Assembly: GCF_020217465.1 (NCBI RefSeq) | Contig: NZ_CP084115.1 | Location: forward strand, 682,001 to 746,000 | Source: Cobetia amphilecti | Lineage (GTDB): Bacteria > Pseudomonadota > Gammaproteobacteria > Pseudomonadales > Halomonadaceae | DNA length: 64,000 nucleotides | Reading direction: 5' to 3' | Shown: in pieces, positions 54,575-63,647 of the stretch | How positions within the stretch are numbered: position 1 is the stretch's first letter | How the letters are laid out: the number at the start of each line of letters is the position of its first letter | Program-made: the position numbers and the translations under genes | The notes under the pieces: model-generated | What the model was told of the DNA's origin: nothing | What the model saw: the letters and a program-made list of their open reading frames with translations, nothing else | The model's database searches: none

Positions 54575-55255
54575 ATGAGCCAACCACGTGAACCCCGCGA
54601 TCCCCATGAGCCGATCAGCGCCACGGATCGTGATACGGCTGCCACGTCCTCGCATGACAGTGGCTTTGAAGATACGCCGATGCCCTCGCGCTCAGCCTCC
54701 AGTCAGCCGCAGGGCGAAGGTGAAGGGCGTCTCGGCGATGCCTATGGGCGAATCCTGACGCGGCTGGAAGACAGCAGCGGTGAGCTGTCGTGGGATGGCC
54801 TCAAGGCCGAGCTGGATGAAGCGGTCAAGTTCGAGGCCGAGGTCGAGGAATTCACGCTCGACGAGCTGGCGCTGCTGCGTGCCTGGGTCGAGCGTGACAT
54901 GCGCGAATTCCGCCGCCATCTGGCGACCGGCGGAGAAGGGATCGCCAGCTGGCTGGGGATCGATCTCTCGGTGCTGTCGCGCAGTGTCAGTTCCGCGCTG
55001 ATGTCGATCGCGGACCGCACCGTGGTGGACCGCGCCCACTTCGAGGAAGACCTCGAGGCCGCGCGCGCCGACTACACCAGCGGCGAGGTCATCGCGCCGG
55101 GGCTATTGCATTGCGTGCACTGCGAGTCGACCACCACGCTCACGCGGCCCAGCGTGCTGGAACCCTGCCATGCCTGTGGACATCGTTTCTTCTCGCGTGG
55201 CGCGCCGCCCGTCTCTCGTCAGCCTCCCGCGGCCGATGAGAGTGATCAGGGCTGA
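54575..55255 (+). CDS. ybeL: Zinc-ribbon protein YbeL (DUF1451)
   Basis: 226 aa. A helical domain rich in acidic residues (about 80-150, ELDEAVKFEAEVEEFTLDEL) is followed by a zinc ribbon with two CxxC pairs: CVHC near 193-196 and CHAC near 210-213. E. coli YbeL is about 160 aa; the first 50 residues here are an extra hydrophilic tail (Pro/Ser/Asp-rich). The gene lies divergent from leuS exactly as in E. coli. AGGAG precedes the ATG. Function unknown. Confidence 0.88.
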   Translation: MSQPREPRDPHEPISATDRDTAATSSHDSGFEDTPMPSRSASSQPQGEGEGRLGDAYGRILTRLEDSSGELSWDGLKAELDEAVKFEAEVEEFTLDELALLRAWVERDMREFRRHLATGGEGIASWLGIDLSVLSRSVSSALMSIADRTVVDRAHFEEDLEAARADYTSGEVIAPGLLHCVHCESTTTLTRPSVLEPCHACGHRFFSRGAPPVSRQPPAADESDQG

Positions 55256-56472
55256 TGGCGACACCGTCAGACTGGTTCGCCCCGGCGCATGCCACCTGGA
55301 GCGCCGGTCAGCGCCACAAGGCGTTGCAACAGCTGATCGAGCACTTCAATCAGCGCCCGCGTCCACGTGAGGCGGGCCTCTTCAAGCAGATCTCCTATTA
55401 CCTGTTTCTGCTCGCGGATTATCGCTCGGCCAGCCAGATTCTGGCCCAGGGGCATGTGGAGTGTCCTGCCGATGAAGAGATCGCGCTCAATCAGGTGGTG
55501 TGTCTGTCGCGCGCCAATGATGCCGCCGGCTCGCTGGCGGCCGGTGAGGCATTGGCCGCACGAGGCTGTCTCAATCCGGTGCTGTTCGACTCGCTGGCCA
55601 GCAGTGCGGCCAGACTCAAGCGCCATGACGAGGCACGCGAGCATGGCAGTCGCGCCCTGGCGCTCAAGGACGAGCAGCATGGGGGCCTGGCGTTGGCGAA
55701 GGGCTGGCGACTGCCCGCTGAATCCCCCTCGGCAGTCGCCGCCGGCAAGACGCGCGTGCTGTCCTTTGGCCTCTGGGGCAAGGGGCCGCGCTACCTGAAC
55801 GGCATGCTGCATAACCTGCTGTTGGCGCCGGTGCTGTATCCGGGGTGGCGGGTTCGGCTCTATCACGATGACAGCGTGCCCGAAGACTTCCTGGCCCTGG
55901 CGCGGGAACTGGACGCCGAGCTGATCGAGCGTCCCTCCAGTGACACCCTGAGACAGCGACTGTGTTGGCGCTTCGCGGTCGCCGATGACCCGACGGTGGG
56001 CTACTTCGTGGTTCGCGACTGCGACAGCGTCATCAGCCTGCGCGAAGTGCGAGCGGTGCAGATGTGGCTGACGTCCGGGCGCTTCTTCCATGTCATGCGT
56101 GACTGGTGGAGTCATACCGATCTGGTACTGGCGGGGCTGTGGGGCGGGGTGGCCGGAGTCCTGCCGCCACTCGAGACATTGCTGGCCCAGTGGCAGCCAC
56201 AGCATGTCGAGACGCCGAATATCGATCAGTGGTTCATGAAGGAATGCGTGTGGCGGTACCTGCGCGAAAGCCTGGTCAGCCACGACCGGTGTTACTCGTT
56301 GCAGATCAAGGGTCGCGACAGCCTGAAGTTCCCGGATGATGTGCTGGGAGAAGCGCCTGGCGGCACGGCGCATGTCGGCAGTGACGAGTGGACGCGCGAT
56401 CGCGCCTTCCAGCTCCGCCAGCTGGGGCCATGGCTCAAGGAGGCCAGCTGGATGCGTGACAGCGACGACTGA
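55255..56472 (+). CDS. TPR-like protein with glycosyltransferase-like domain
   Basis: 405 aa. Residues 1-150 form helical repeats of the TPR kind (AGQRHKALQQLIEHFN; HDEAREHGSRALALK). The C-terminal 240 residues start RVLSFGLWGKGPRYLNGMLH near 164-183 and contain GWRVRLYHDDSVP, then FVVRDCDSVISLRE near 249-262 with a D-C-D motif and FFHVMRDWWSHTDLVLAGLWGG near 277-298. This layout is that of a glycosyltransferase-like family with a RDADS motif. It starts on the ybeL stop (TGATG overlap), so the two are translated together. Sugar donor and acceptor unknown. Confidence 0.75.
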   Translation: MATPSDWFAPAHATWSAGQRHKALQQLIEHFNQRPRPREAGLFKQISYYLFLLADYRSASQILAQGHVECPADEEIALNQVVCLSRANDAAGSLAAGEALAARGCLNPVLFDSLASSAARLKRHDEAREHGSRALALKDEQHGGLALAKGWRLPAESPSAVAAGKTRVLSFGLWGKGPRYLNGMLHNLLLAPVLYPGWRVRLYHDDSVPEDFLALARELDAELIERPSSDTLRQRLCWRFAVADDPTVGYFVVRDCDSVISLREVRAVQMWLTSGRFFHVMRDWWSHTDLVLAGLWGGVAGVLPPLETLLAQWQPQHVETPNIDQWFMKECVWRYLRESLVSHDRCYSLQIKGRDSLKFPDDVLGEAPGGTAHVGSDEWTRDRAFQLRQLGPWLKEASWMRDSDD

Positions 56473-56512
56473 GCGTAATCCTGCGATAAGCGACTGATGA
56501 GCGGGTTATATA

Positions 56513-56552
56513 GACACACGAAGGGCTGCCCATGGGCAGCCCTTCGTGTGTC
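56513..56552. terminator. Terminator after the glycosyltransferase-like gene
   Basis: 19-bp perfect stem (56513-56531 with 56534-56552) with a 2-base loop; core GGGCTGCCC shared with 40733-40764. Convergent genes on both sides. Confidence 0.93.
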
Positions 56553-56596
56553 TTGCCAGCAGTCCTTCGCTTGTCTTGCCAACAGCGCTGTCGGGG

Positions 56597-57349
56597 CTAG
56601 CGACCCACCAGCCAGCCGATCCATTCATGCAGTGCCCAGCGCGACTGGGTCAGCGCGGAGCTGTTGGGGATCCAGGCATCGATGCCCAGCCCGGAGACCG
56701 TGGTGTAGCCCACCGGCGCCGGGATGATGGTGCGGAAGCCCTGGTTCTGGAAATTGCGCATCGCGCGCGGCATGTGCCAGGCGCTGGTCACCAGCACGAT
56801 CTTGTTGATGTCGTCCTGCTCGAGCATCTCGCGCGTGAAGAGTGCATTCTGCTGGGTGTTCTCGCTGCGATTCTCCAGCCAGCGCGCCGGGTAGTCGAAT
56901 TCATCGATCAGCGAGCGCTGCATCAGCTCGGCGAGGGTGCCGTCATCGGAAGACGATACCTTGCCACCGGTGAGCAGAATCGGCAGCTCCGCGTTGCGGG
57001 CCACGCGGACGCCTTCGTCCAGGCGGCTGAGCGTCTCGCCATTGATGCGATCGCGGCCCTGCAGCTCCGGGGCGTCGTAGTAGCGTCCGCCGGAAAGCAC
57101 GACCACGGCCTGCGCCTGGATCCACTCTGCCGGCTCACTGGGCTGAATGCGCTCCAGCCCTGACATCAGGCGCGTGGAGACGACAGGCGAGGACAGCAGC
57201 CACATGCCCAGAATGGCCACGACCATCATGGCGCGTGCCAGGCCCGGCCAGCGCTTGAGCACGAGCATGGCCAGAAACAGCAGCAGGAGAGGCCCGCCGG
57301 GCGGCAATACCAGGTCCTTGATGATGCCGAGTAACTCGGTGATGCCCAT
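56597..57349 (-). CDS. YdcF family protein (ElyC/SanA-like)
   Basis: Inner-membrane DUF218 protein, 250 aa. Two hydrophobic helices (residues 8-30 and 37-58) precede the DUF218 domain: AVVVLSGGRYYDAPELQG near 80-97, LPILLTGGKVSSSDDGT near 120-136, and VLVTSAWHMPRAMRNFQ near 184-200. ElyC is linked to peptidoglycan precursor metabolism in E. coli; this protein could do a similar job. Lies 103 bases beyond the lnt stop on the same strand. Confidence 0.85.
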   Translation of the reverse strand: MGITELLGIIKDLVLPPGGPLLLLFLAMLVLKRWPGLARAMMVVAILGMWLLSSPVVSTRLMSGLERIQPSEPAEWIQAQAVVVLSGGRYYDAPELQGRDRINGETLSRLDEGVRVARNAELPILLTGGKVSSSDDGTLAELMQRSLIDEFDYPARWLENRSENTQQNALFTREMLEQDDINKIVLVTSAWHMPRAMRNFQNQGFRTIIPAPVGYTTVSGLGIDAWIPNSSALTQSRWALHEWIGWLVGR

Positions 57350-57452
57350 TGTGGTCTCGCTTGTGCAGAGGCAGTGCCGGGCATCGGCCCGGCAACGGGT
57401 AAGGTTGAGCGTTCAAGCGTCTGAGGCCCTGGGGACTCACACGTTCTGGCCC

Positions 57453-58970
57453 TCAGGCGTCCTGCGGGCGTTGACGGCGCGCCTTGAGGCATTCGTTGAT
57501 GCCCAGCACAAGGCCCGGCGCCAGCAGCAGCGCGATCAGGATCCACACCGGCAGTAGGCCGTAGTGCATCCAGGGCGTCATGCCCAGTTGCAGGCGGATA
57601 TCGCCAGTGACGGTGGCCTCCTCGAACTGGGGTGCCTGGGCGATGATCTCACCCTGCGGCGAGATGATCGCCGTGACGCCATTGCTGGTGGCCCGCAGCA
57701 GATAGCGGCCGTTTTCCAGCGCGCGCAGCTGAGCCATCTGCAGGTGCTGCAGCGGGCCGATGGAGTGACCGAACCAGGTGTCGTTGGAGACGGTCAGCAG
57801 CACGGTAGAGCTCAAGGCGCGCTGGCGGACCAGCTCCGGATAGACGATCTCATAGCAGATCGCCACGCCGATACGCAGACCGCTGACCATCAGTGGCGGC
57901 TGCTGGCTGTCGCCTGACTGCATGCTCGACATCGGCAGGTCCAGGAAGCCGATGATGCCCCGCAACCAGCTTTCCAGCGGCACATACTCGCCGAAGGGCA
58001 CCAGGTGCTCCTTGCGATACTGGGACGACGGGTCATCGATGGGAATCACGCTGTTGTAGAAGCGATTGTCGGCGTCACGCTCGACGATCCCGGTGATCAG
58101 ACCGGTCTTGGGCGGCAGAGTTGCCTGGATGCGCTCGAGGAAGGGCTCGGCCTGATCGCGCAGCATCGGCAGTGCCGTCTCCGGCCAGACGATCAGGTCG
58201 GCATCGTCCTGCACGGCGTGCGTCATCGCGGCGTAGGTATTGGCCGCACGACGCTGCCCTTCGGCACTCCACTTGATCAACTGCGGCAGGTTGCCTTGCA
58301 GCAGGGCGACGCGTGCCGGCTGGCCGCCGGACTGCGTCCAGCTGGTCGGCAGCAGCAGACCCGCGCTCCACAGCACGAGTAGCGGCGCGATCGCCCACCA
58401 GCGGCGACGCAGCGCCAGATTCCACAGCAACGCCCCGGACAGCGCGATGATCAGCGAGATACCGTAGACGCCAAGCACCGGCACCCAGCTGGCCAGCGGC
58501 GAGCCTACGGCGCTGTTGCCCAGCAGCAGCCACGGGAAGCCGGTGAAGGCCCAGGTGCGGAACAGCTCGCTGAGCACGAACACCGCGGCGAATGACAGCA
58601 CATCGAGCTTGCGCGAGCAGAAGCGCTGCCACAGGCCCATCCACAGCATCGGGAACAGCGCCATGCAGGCCACGAACAGCATCGTCAGCAGCACCGCCAG
58701 CGGCATGCCGGTATAGCCATAATCATGGATCGAGACGTAGACCCAGCTGGCTCCGCTGCCGAACAGGCCGACCCCGAACCACCAGGCGCGCAGGAAGCCA
58801 CCGCCTTCCATGCGCAGCGCCCCGTAGAGCAGGCCTGCGCCGATCGGGCCCAGCCACCACTGCTCGAAGGGGGCAAAGCTCAAGGTGACCAGTACCCCGG
58901 CAATGATCGCCAGTACATTGGCCAGCAACGAGGCGCCCGGGAAGCTCCTCGCGCGGGGGGAATCTGACAT
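57453..58970 (-). CDS. lnt: Apolipoprotein N-acyltransferase
   Basis: Last enzyme of lipoprotein maturation, inner membrane, 505 aa. Hydrophobic N-terminal region (helices within residues 15-210), then a nitrilase-type catalytic domain with Glu264 (VWPETALP), Lys320 (RKEHLVPFGEYVP) and Cys372 (VAICYEIVYPE), the expected triad. A last helix lies near 475-495. The ATG at 58970 has GGAG 6 bases upstream. Follows corC with a hairpin between. Confidence 0.96.
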   Translation of the reverse strand: MSDSPRARSFPGASLLANVLAIIAGVLVTLSFAPFEQWWLGPIGAGLLYGALRMEGGGFLRAWWFGVGLFGSGASWVYVSIHDYGYTGMPLAVLLTMLFVACMALFPMLWMGLWQRFCSRKLDVLSFAAVFVLSELFRTWAFTGFPWLLLGNSAVGSPLASWVPVLGVYGISLIIALSGALLWNLALRRRWWAIAPLLVLWSAGLLLPTSWTQSGGQPARVALLQGNLPQLIKWSAEGQRRAANTYAAMTHAVQDDADLIVWPETALPMLRDQAEPFLERIQATLPPKTGLITGIVERDADNRFYNSVIPIDDPSSQYRKEHLVPFGEYVPLESWLRGIIGFLDLPMSSMQSGDSQQPPLMVSGLRIGVAICYEIVYPELVRQRALSSTVLLTVSNDTWFGHSIGPLQHLQMAQLRALENGRYLLRATSNGVTAIISPQGEIIAQAPQFEEATVTGDIRLQLGMTPWMHYGLLPVWILIALLLAPGLVLGINECLKARRQRPQDA

Positions 58971-58986
58971 GCCGCTCTCCTTGTAA

Positions 58987-59020
58987 AATGCCAGACACAT
59001 CGGCGGATGTGTCTGGCATT
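58987..59020 (-). terminator. Hairpin between corC and lnt
   Basis: 15-bp perfect stem (58987-59001 with 59006-59020) and a 4-base loop; reading on the minus strand it ends in a TTTT run, 17 bases before lnt. It would lower lnt expression from upstream transcription. Confidence 0.8.
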
Positions 59021-59056
59021 GTCCTCTATCGGGTCAGCCTGTGATCAGGCCATGAA

Positions 59057-59965
59057 TCACTCGCCGCTGATGTGCGCACGATGCTCGGCCGAGGGCGGCG
59101 CGTCACCGGTGGCATCTTCCAGACGACATACCTGTACCTGACGAATGCGACGATTGTCCGCATTGAGCACCGTGAAACGCCAGCCAGCGAAATCGGTGGA
59201 TTCCTGACGGCGCGGCATGTGACCGAAGCGCTGGATCATCAAACCGCCGATGGTGTCGAATTCCTCATCGGAGAAGTCAGTATCGAAGTGCTCATTGAAG
59301 TCATCGATGGTGGTCAGCGCGCTGACGGCGAATTGGCCATCGCCCAGCTCGCGGATGTCCTCATCCTCATCGGTGTCGTGCTCATCCTCGATATCCCCGA
59401 CGATCTGCTCGAGGATATCCTCGATGGTGACAAGGCCTGCCGTGCCGCCGTACTCGTCGATGACCACCGCCATGTGATTGCGGGTCTCGCGGAATTCCTT
59501 GAGCAGGCTGTTGAGGCGCTTGGATTCGGGGATGAACATCGCCGGACGGATCGCTTCGCGCAGATCGAAGCGCTTGCGCTCGCTGTCATTTTGCAGAATC
59601 AGCGGCAGCAGGTCCTTGGCCAGCAGGATGCCGAGCACCTCGTCGAGGTTCTCGTCGATGACGGGATAGCGGGAGTGAGCCGATTCGAGAATCAGCGGCA
59701 GGTACTCCTCCGGGCGCTGATCGACCTGAATGGCCTGCACCTGGGAGCGGGGGATCATCACCTCGCGCACCTGCTGGTCGCTGATTTCCAGCGCGCCTTC
59801 GATGATGGCGATGGCGTCCTGATCGAGGTTGAGGCGTGGGCCTACCTCAGCCAGAAACTGGAGCAGCTCGCTACGGGAGCTGGGTTCGTCGGTGTCGCTT
59901 GAGAAGGCGCCGAACAGCTTATCGAGCCAGGTTTTCGATTGGCTTCCCGATCGGTCTTCGCTCAT
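59057..59965 (-). CDS. corC: CorC/HlyC family CBS-pair protein
   Basis: 302 aa soluble protein. Two CBS domains: IPRSQVQAIQVDQRPEEYLPLILE near 71-94 and VIDEYGGTAGLVTIEDILEQIVGDI near 168-192. The C-terminal CorC_HlyC domain binds nucleotide-like ligands, with LIDRFGHMPRRQE-type sequence. E. coli CorC (YbeX) has been tied to Mg/Co efflux and ribosome-related stress. Lies between ybeY and lnt in the conserved order. Confidence 0.93.
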   Translation of the reverse strand: MSEDRSGSQSKTWLDKLFGAFSSDTDEPSSRSELLQFLAEVGPRLNLDQDAIAIIEGALEISDQQVREVMIPRSQVQAIQVDQRPEEYLPLILESAHSRYPVIDENLDEVLGILLAKDLLPLILQNDSERKRFDLREAIRPAMFIPESKRLNSLLKEFRETRNHMAVVIDEYGGTAGLVTIEDILEQIVGDIEDEHDTDEDEDIRELGDGQFAVSALTTIDDFNEHFDTDFSDEEFDTIGGLMIQRFGHMPRRQESTDFAGWRFTVLNADNRRIRQVQVCRLEDATGDAPPSAEHRAHISGE

Positions 59966-60093
59966 GCGTTAGTTTCTCTTTTCCTCGGTGGCGATACCCC
60001 ATCGTCGTGGTGGTATCGGGGCAGCCGAGTGACCCGGGGACAAGCCCCGAGTCACCCGACGGCGGGTGCTGCCGGTGCGCAGGGGCGCCGGCA

Positions 60094-60918
60094 TCAGTGA
60101 TTCTCTTCCCGGTAGGGGTCGGCGATGCCGAGCCCTGCCAGCACATGACGCTCGAGCGCTTCCATGCGTTCGGCTTCATCGTCCTCGATATGGTCATAGC
60201 CGAGCAAGTGCAAGGTGCCATGGACCAGCATGTGGGCGAAATGATTTTCCAGCGACTTGCCCTGTTCCCGCGCTTCGCGGGCGACGACATGCACGCTGAT
60301 GATCAGGTCGCCCAGAAAGCGCTGCTCATCAAGAACTTGTTCATCAAGAGCCTGCTCAGCCGCGGTCTCGGGAGCCGCAGAGCCGAGGGCAGAAGACGCG
60401 GTGCCAGAAGTCGAGAAGCCAGAAGGCGCGGCATCAGAGACGTCTGCCTCATCAGCTTCGCTCATGGCGTCTGACGCCAGCATGACATCGTCGCTGTTGT
60501 GACCGTCGAGACCTTCCTCTTCACCGGCGTCCAGATCGCCCTCCGGCATGCCCGCAAGCGGCAGGCTGTCGTCATCGCCTTCCTCGGCGAAGCGCGCAGC
60601 CAGTTCCGGCGGCAGGGCGAAGTCGTCCAGATCCAGCGGCTCATGCGGGAAGGACAGCACGTTGGTCGGGGAGTCCTTGCCGCGATAATCGCGATTGAGG
60701 CCCTGACTCTCGGCTTCTTCCACCAGACGCACGGTCAGCTCGTACGGCGCCGCGGCGTCGCTGGCATCGCGCTCCAGCGCGCCGTCTTCCGCGGCGGCCA
60801 GCAGCGCAGCCGCCACCCAGGCTTCCAGCTGATGGCTGGCCGGCAGCAGCTGGCCATCGAATTCACTCTCGCCGATGGCCAGTTGCAGGTCCACGACGAC
60901 CGCAGGGGCTTCGCTCAC
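60094..60918 (-). CDS. ybeY: Endoribonuclease YbeY with a large acidic insertion
   Basis: rRNA-maturation/quality-control RNase, 274 aa instead of about 155. The zinc motif [11 protein letters not shown] is intact (His233, His237, His243) and the start of the fold is normal up to [10 protein letters not shown] (87-95). Between residues about 104 and 199 there is a hydrophilic Asp/Glu/Ala/Ser-rich insertion before [11 protein letters not shown] resumes the fold. The start codon is GTG at 60918, overlapping the phoH-like stop by four bases. Confidence 0.92.
   Translation of the reverse strand: MSEAPAVVVDLQLAIGESEFDGQLLPASHQLEAWVAAALLAAAEDGALERDASDAAAPYELTVRLVEEAESQGLNRDYRGKDSPTNVLSFPHEPLDLDDFALPPELAARFAEEGDDDSLPLAGMPEGDLDAGEEEGLDGHNSDDVMLASDAMSEADEADVSDAAPSGFSTSGTASSALGSAAPETAAEQALDEQVLDEQRFLGDLIISVHVVAREAREQGKSLENHFAHMLVHGTLHLLGYDHIEDDEAERMEALERHVLAGLGIADPYREENH
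60322..60609 (-). other. DNA encoding the YbeY insertion
   Basis: Codes for residues about 104-199 of YbeY. Base use is less regular than the flanks and includes local A/T-rich stretches near 60325-60360, which code repeated [14 protein letters not shown]-like peptide. Could be an expanded loop from slippage. Confidence 0.6.
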
Positions 60919-62024
60919 TGGCTACCTCCCGTCGGGGTGCTGGCAGGCGGCACGTTGCTCTGGGCATTCAGCGCCGCCATGCGGGCTTCGCGCTCGGCCT
61001 GACGCTGCTCGCGACGCTCGCCTTCCTGCTGCTCTTCCGCGGCTTCGAAGGTGTCGTAGGCCTCGACGATGCGCTGCACCAGCGGGTGACGCACGACGTC
61101 CTTGGCCAGGAAGCGCGTGATGCTGATCCCCGGCGTGTCCTTGAGGACCTCCATCACGTGCGCGAGACCTGACTGGGTGCCACGTGGCAGATCGACCTGC
61201 GAGACGTCACCGGTGATGACGGCGGTGGAGCCGAACCCGATGCGCGTCAGGAACATCTTCATCTGCTCGCGCGTGGTGTTCTGGGACTCATCGAGAATGA
61301 TGTAGGCGTTGTTGAGCGTCCGGCCGCGCATGTAGGCCAGCGGCGCTATCTCGATGATCTGGCGCTCGATCATCTTGTTGACGTGCTCGAAGCCGAGCAT
61401 CTCGTACAGGGCGTCGTAGAGAGGACGCAGGTAGGGGTCGATCTTCTGGGCCAGGTCCCCCGGCAGGAAGCCGAGCTTCTCGCCGGCCTCGACCGCCGGA
61501 CGCACCAGCAGGATGCGTCGCACTTCGTTGTTGTTGAGCGCTTCCACGGCAGCGGCGACGGCAAGGTAGGTCTTGCCGGTACCGGCCGGGCCGATGCCGA
61601 AGTTGATGTCGTGATTGCGCATCTCGGTGACATAGCCCTGCTGATTGAAGCCGCGCGGGCGCACCAGCACCTTGGGCGTGCGGATCACCACATCACCGTA
61701 GGTGGCGCCCTGGTCCTCGGCGGCCTCGACCAGCGCCTCGACGCCGGATTCCTGCAGGAACAGATGAACGGTCTCGGCATCGACTTCGCCGGCGCCGGTC
61801 TCGCGATACAGATGCTCCAGCACGTTGGCGGTCGCCTTCACGGCGGCCGCGGGGCCTGCGATCTGGAAGTCGTTGCCGCGGTTGCGCAGGGTGACACCGA
61901 GCCGGGATTCGATCAGCTTGAGATGCTCGTCGCGCTGGCCGGTCAGGCTGGCCAGACGCTGCGGGTCTGCCGGCTCAAGCGTCATGTTGAGAATGCGATT
62001 GGCTTGCTGTGACTGGTGGCTCAA
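60915..62024 (-). CDS. ybeZ: PhoH-like ATPase YbeZ
   Basis: P-loop ATPase of the PhoH family, 369 aa from a TTG start. Walker A GPAGTGKT near 139-146 and the Walker B region [12 protein letters not shown] near 237-248; [20 protein letters not shown] is also diagnostic. The C-terminus is a charged coiled region ending in Pro/Thr. The start is uncertain: the ATG at 61985 would begin at MTLEPADP, while homologs carry 10-15 residues before LEP, favouring the TTG at 62024 with a distant AGGA. Works with YbeY. Confidence 0.9.
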   Translation of the reverse strand: MSHQSQQANRILNMTLEPADPQRLASLTGQRDEHLKLIESRLGVTLRNRGNDFQIAGPAAAVKATANVLEHLYRETGAGEVDAETVHLFLQESGVEALVEAAEDQGATYGDVVIRTPKVLVRPRGFNQQGYVTEMRNHDINFGIGPAGTGKTYLAVAAAVEALNNNEVRRILLVRPAVEAGEKLGFLPGDLAQKIDPYLRPLYDALYEMLGFEHVNKMIERQIIEIAPLAYMRGRTLNNAYIILDESQNTTREQMKMFLTRIGFGSTAVITGDVSQVDLPRGTQSGLAHVMEVLKDTPGISITRFLAKDVVRHPLVQRIVEAYDTFEAAEEQQEGERREQRQAEREARMAALNAQSNVPPASTPTGGSQ

Positions 62025-62201
62025 GGCGTCGAATATCCTGATAGTGATGAGTGACGATGATGCTTGGCGATGAGGGGCAGCCGCGATGGCGGATGCACGC
62101 GCTCGATGCACGGGGCGTTCTACCCGCCACGGCGCATGACGGCGCCATTTCAGTGTCAATGGTGACGCGTTGCCGAAGTCTCAAGAGAGCTTAATGCGCG
62201 A

Positions 62202-62233
62202 TGGCCGTACAGGGCAATTGTCCTGTACGGCCA
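62202..62233. terminator. Hairpin between miaB and ybeZ
   Basis: Perfect 12-bp stem TGGCCGTACAGG with its complement around an 8-base loop, 65 bases after the miaB stop. No U tract; may be partly terminating. Confidence 0.65.
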
Positions 62234-62297
62234 GCGTGGCTATCTGCTTGATAGTGGGGGCTGATGGCGCCTCGTCAATGTCGTGAGCGACGAGCGA

Positions 62298-63647
62298 TCA
62301 ATAGCGGTAGGGCGAGCTGAGCTCACCGCGCAGCGAGTTGGGGTAGGCCTCGGTGATCTCGACATCCACCAGGTAGCCGATCAGCTCGGTCGGGTTGGCG
62401 GCGCGGAAGTTGACCACCCGGTTGTTCTCGGTGCGCCCGGACAGCAGGCCCGGGTCACGCGGCGAGAAGCCGGAGACCAGGATGCGCTGGGTGGTGCCGA
62501 CCATCTTGCGACCGATCTGCATCGCCTGCTGGTTGATGCGCTCCTGCAGGATGAGCAGGCGCTCCTTCTTCACCTCTTCCGGAGTGTCATCTTCCAGATT
62601 CGCCGCCGGGGTGCCCGGACGCGCGGAGTAGATGAAGCTGAAGGAGTGATCGAAGCCGATCTGGCCGATCAGGTCCATGGTGTCCATGAAGTCCTGATCG
62701 GTCTCGCCCGGGAAGCCGACGATGAAGTCGGAGGAGAAGCTGATGTCCGGACGCAGCGCGCGGATGCGTTCGAGCTTGTCGATGTAGAGGTCACGCTCGT
62801 GGCCGCGCTTCATGGCCGCCAGGATGCGGTTGGAGCCCGACTGCACCGGCAGGTGCAGGTGGCTGACCAGCTCCGGGATCTCACCGAAGGCCTCGATCAG
62901 CGAGTCCTTGAACTCCAGCGGATGCGAGGTGGTGAAGCGGATGCGGTCGATGCCCTCGACCTGCGCCACGCAGCTGATCAGCTCGGCGAGGTCGATCTCC
63001 TCGCCCAGCTGGTTGAGACCGGCGTAGGCGTTGACGTTCTGGCCCAGCAGGTTGATCTCGCGCACGCCCTGGTCGGCCAGGTGGATGACTTCATCCATCA
63101 CCTTCTCGAAGGGACGCGAGACTTCCTCACCGCGGGTGTAGGGCACCACACAGAAGGTGCAGTACTTGGAGCAGCCTTCCATCACCGAGACGAAGGCGCT
63201 GGCACCGTCGCTCTTGGGCGCGGGCAGGTTGTCGAACTTCTCGATCTCGGGGAAGGTCACGTCGACCACGGAAATCTGCTTGAGGCTGTCGCGGCGGGTG
63301 TCGAGCATCTTCGGCACGCGGTGCAGGGTCTGCGGGCCGAACACCATGTCCACATGCGGGGCACGCTTGCGCAGGTTGTCGCCTTCCTGGCTGGCCACGC
63401 AGCCGCCGACGCCGATCACCAGCTCCGGGTTCTTTTCCTTGAGCTTCTTCCAGCGTCCCAGCTGGTGGAACACCTTCTCCTGCGCCTTCTCGCGGATGGA
63501 GCAGGTGTTGAGCAGGATGACGTCTGCTTCGGATTCGTCGCTGGTGACTTCCATCTGATGCGATTCGCCGAGCAGATCCGCCATGCGCGCGGAGTCATAC
63601 TCGTTCATCTGGCAGCCGTGAGTCTTGATGAAGAGTTTCTTCGCCAT
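62298..63647 (-). CDS. miaB: tRNA methylthiotransferase MiaB
   Basis: Radical-SAM enzyme adding the 2-methylthio group to i6A37 of tRNA, 449 aa. N-terminal MTTase cysteines Cys12, Cys49 and Cys83, radical-SAM Cys159-x3-Cys163-x2-Cys166 ([10 protein letters not shown]), and a C-terminal TRAM domain ([13 protein letters not shown]...VNFRA). The ATG at 63647 gives the standard start [12 protein letters not shown]. First gene of the ybeZ-ybeY-corC-lnt group. Confidence 0.96.
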   Translation of the reverse strand: MAKKLFIKTHGCQMNEYDSARMADLLGESHQMEVTSDESEADVILLNTCSIREKAQEKVFHQLGRWKKLKEKNPELVIGVGGCVASQEGDNLRKRAPHVDMVFGPQTLHRVPKMLDTRRDSLKQISVVDVTFPEIEKFDNLPAPKSDGASAFVSVMEGCSKYCTFCVVPYTRGEEVSRPFEKVMDEVIHLADQGVREINLLGQNVNAYAGLNQLGEEIDLAELISCVAQVEGIDRIRFTTSHPLEFKDSLIEAFGEIPELVSHLHLPVQSGSNRILAAMKRGHERDLYIDKLERIRALRPDISFSSDFIVGFPGETDQDFMDTMDLIGQIGFDHSFSFIYSARPGTPAANLEDDTPEEVKKERLLILQERINQQAMQIGRKMVGTTQRILVSGFSPRDPGLLSGRTENNRVVNFRAANPTELIGYLVDVEITEAYPNSLRGELSSPYRY

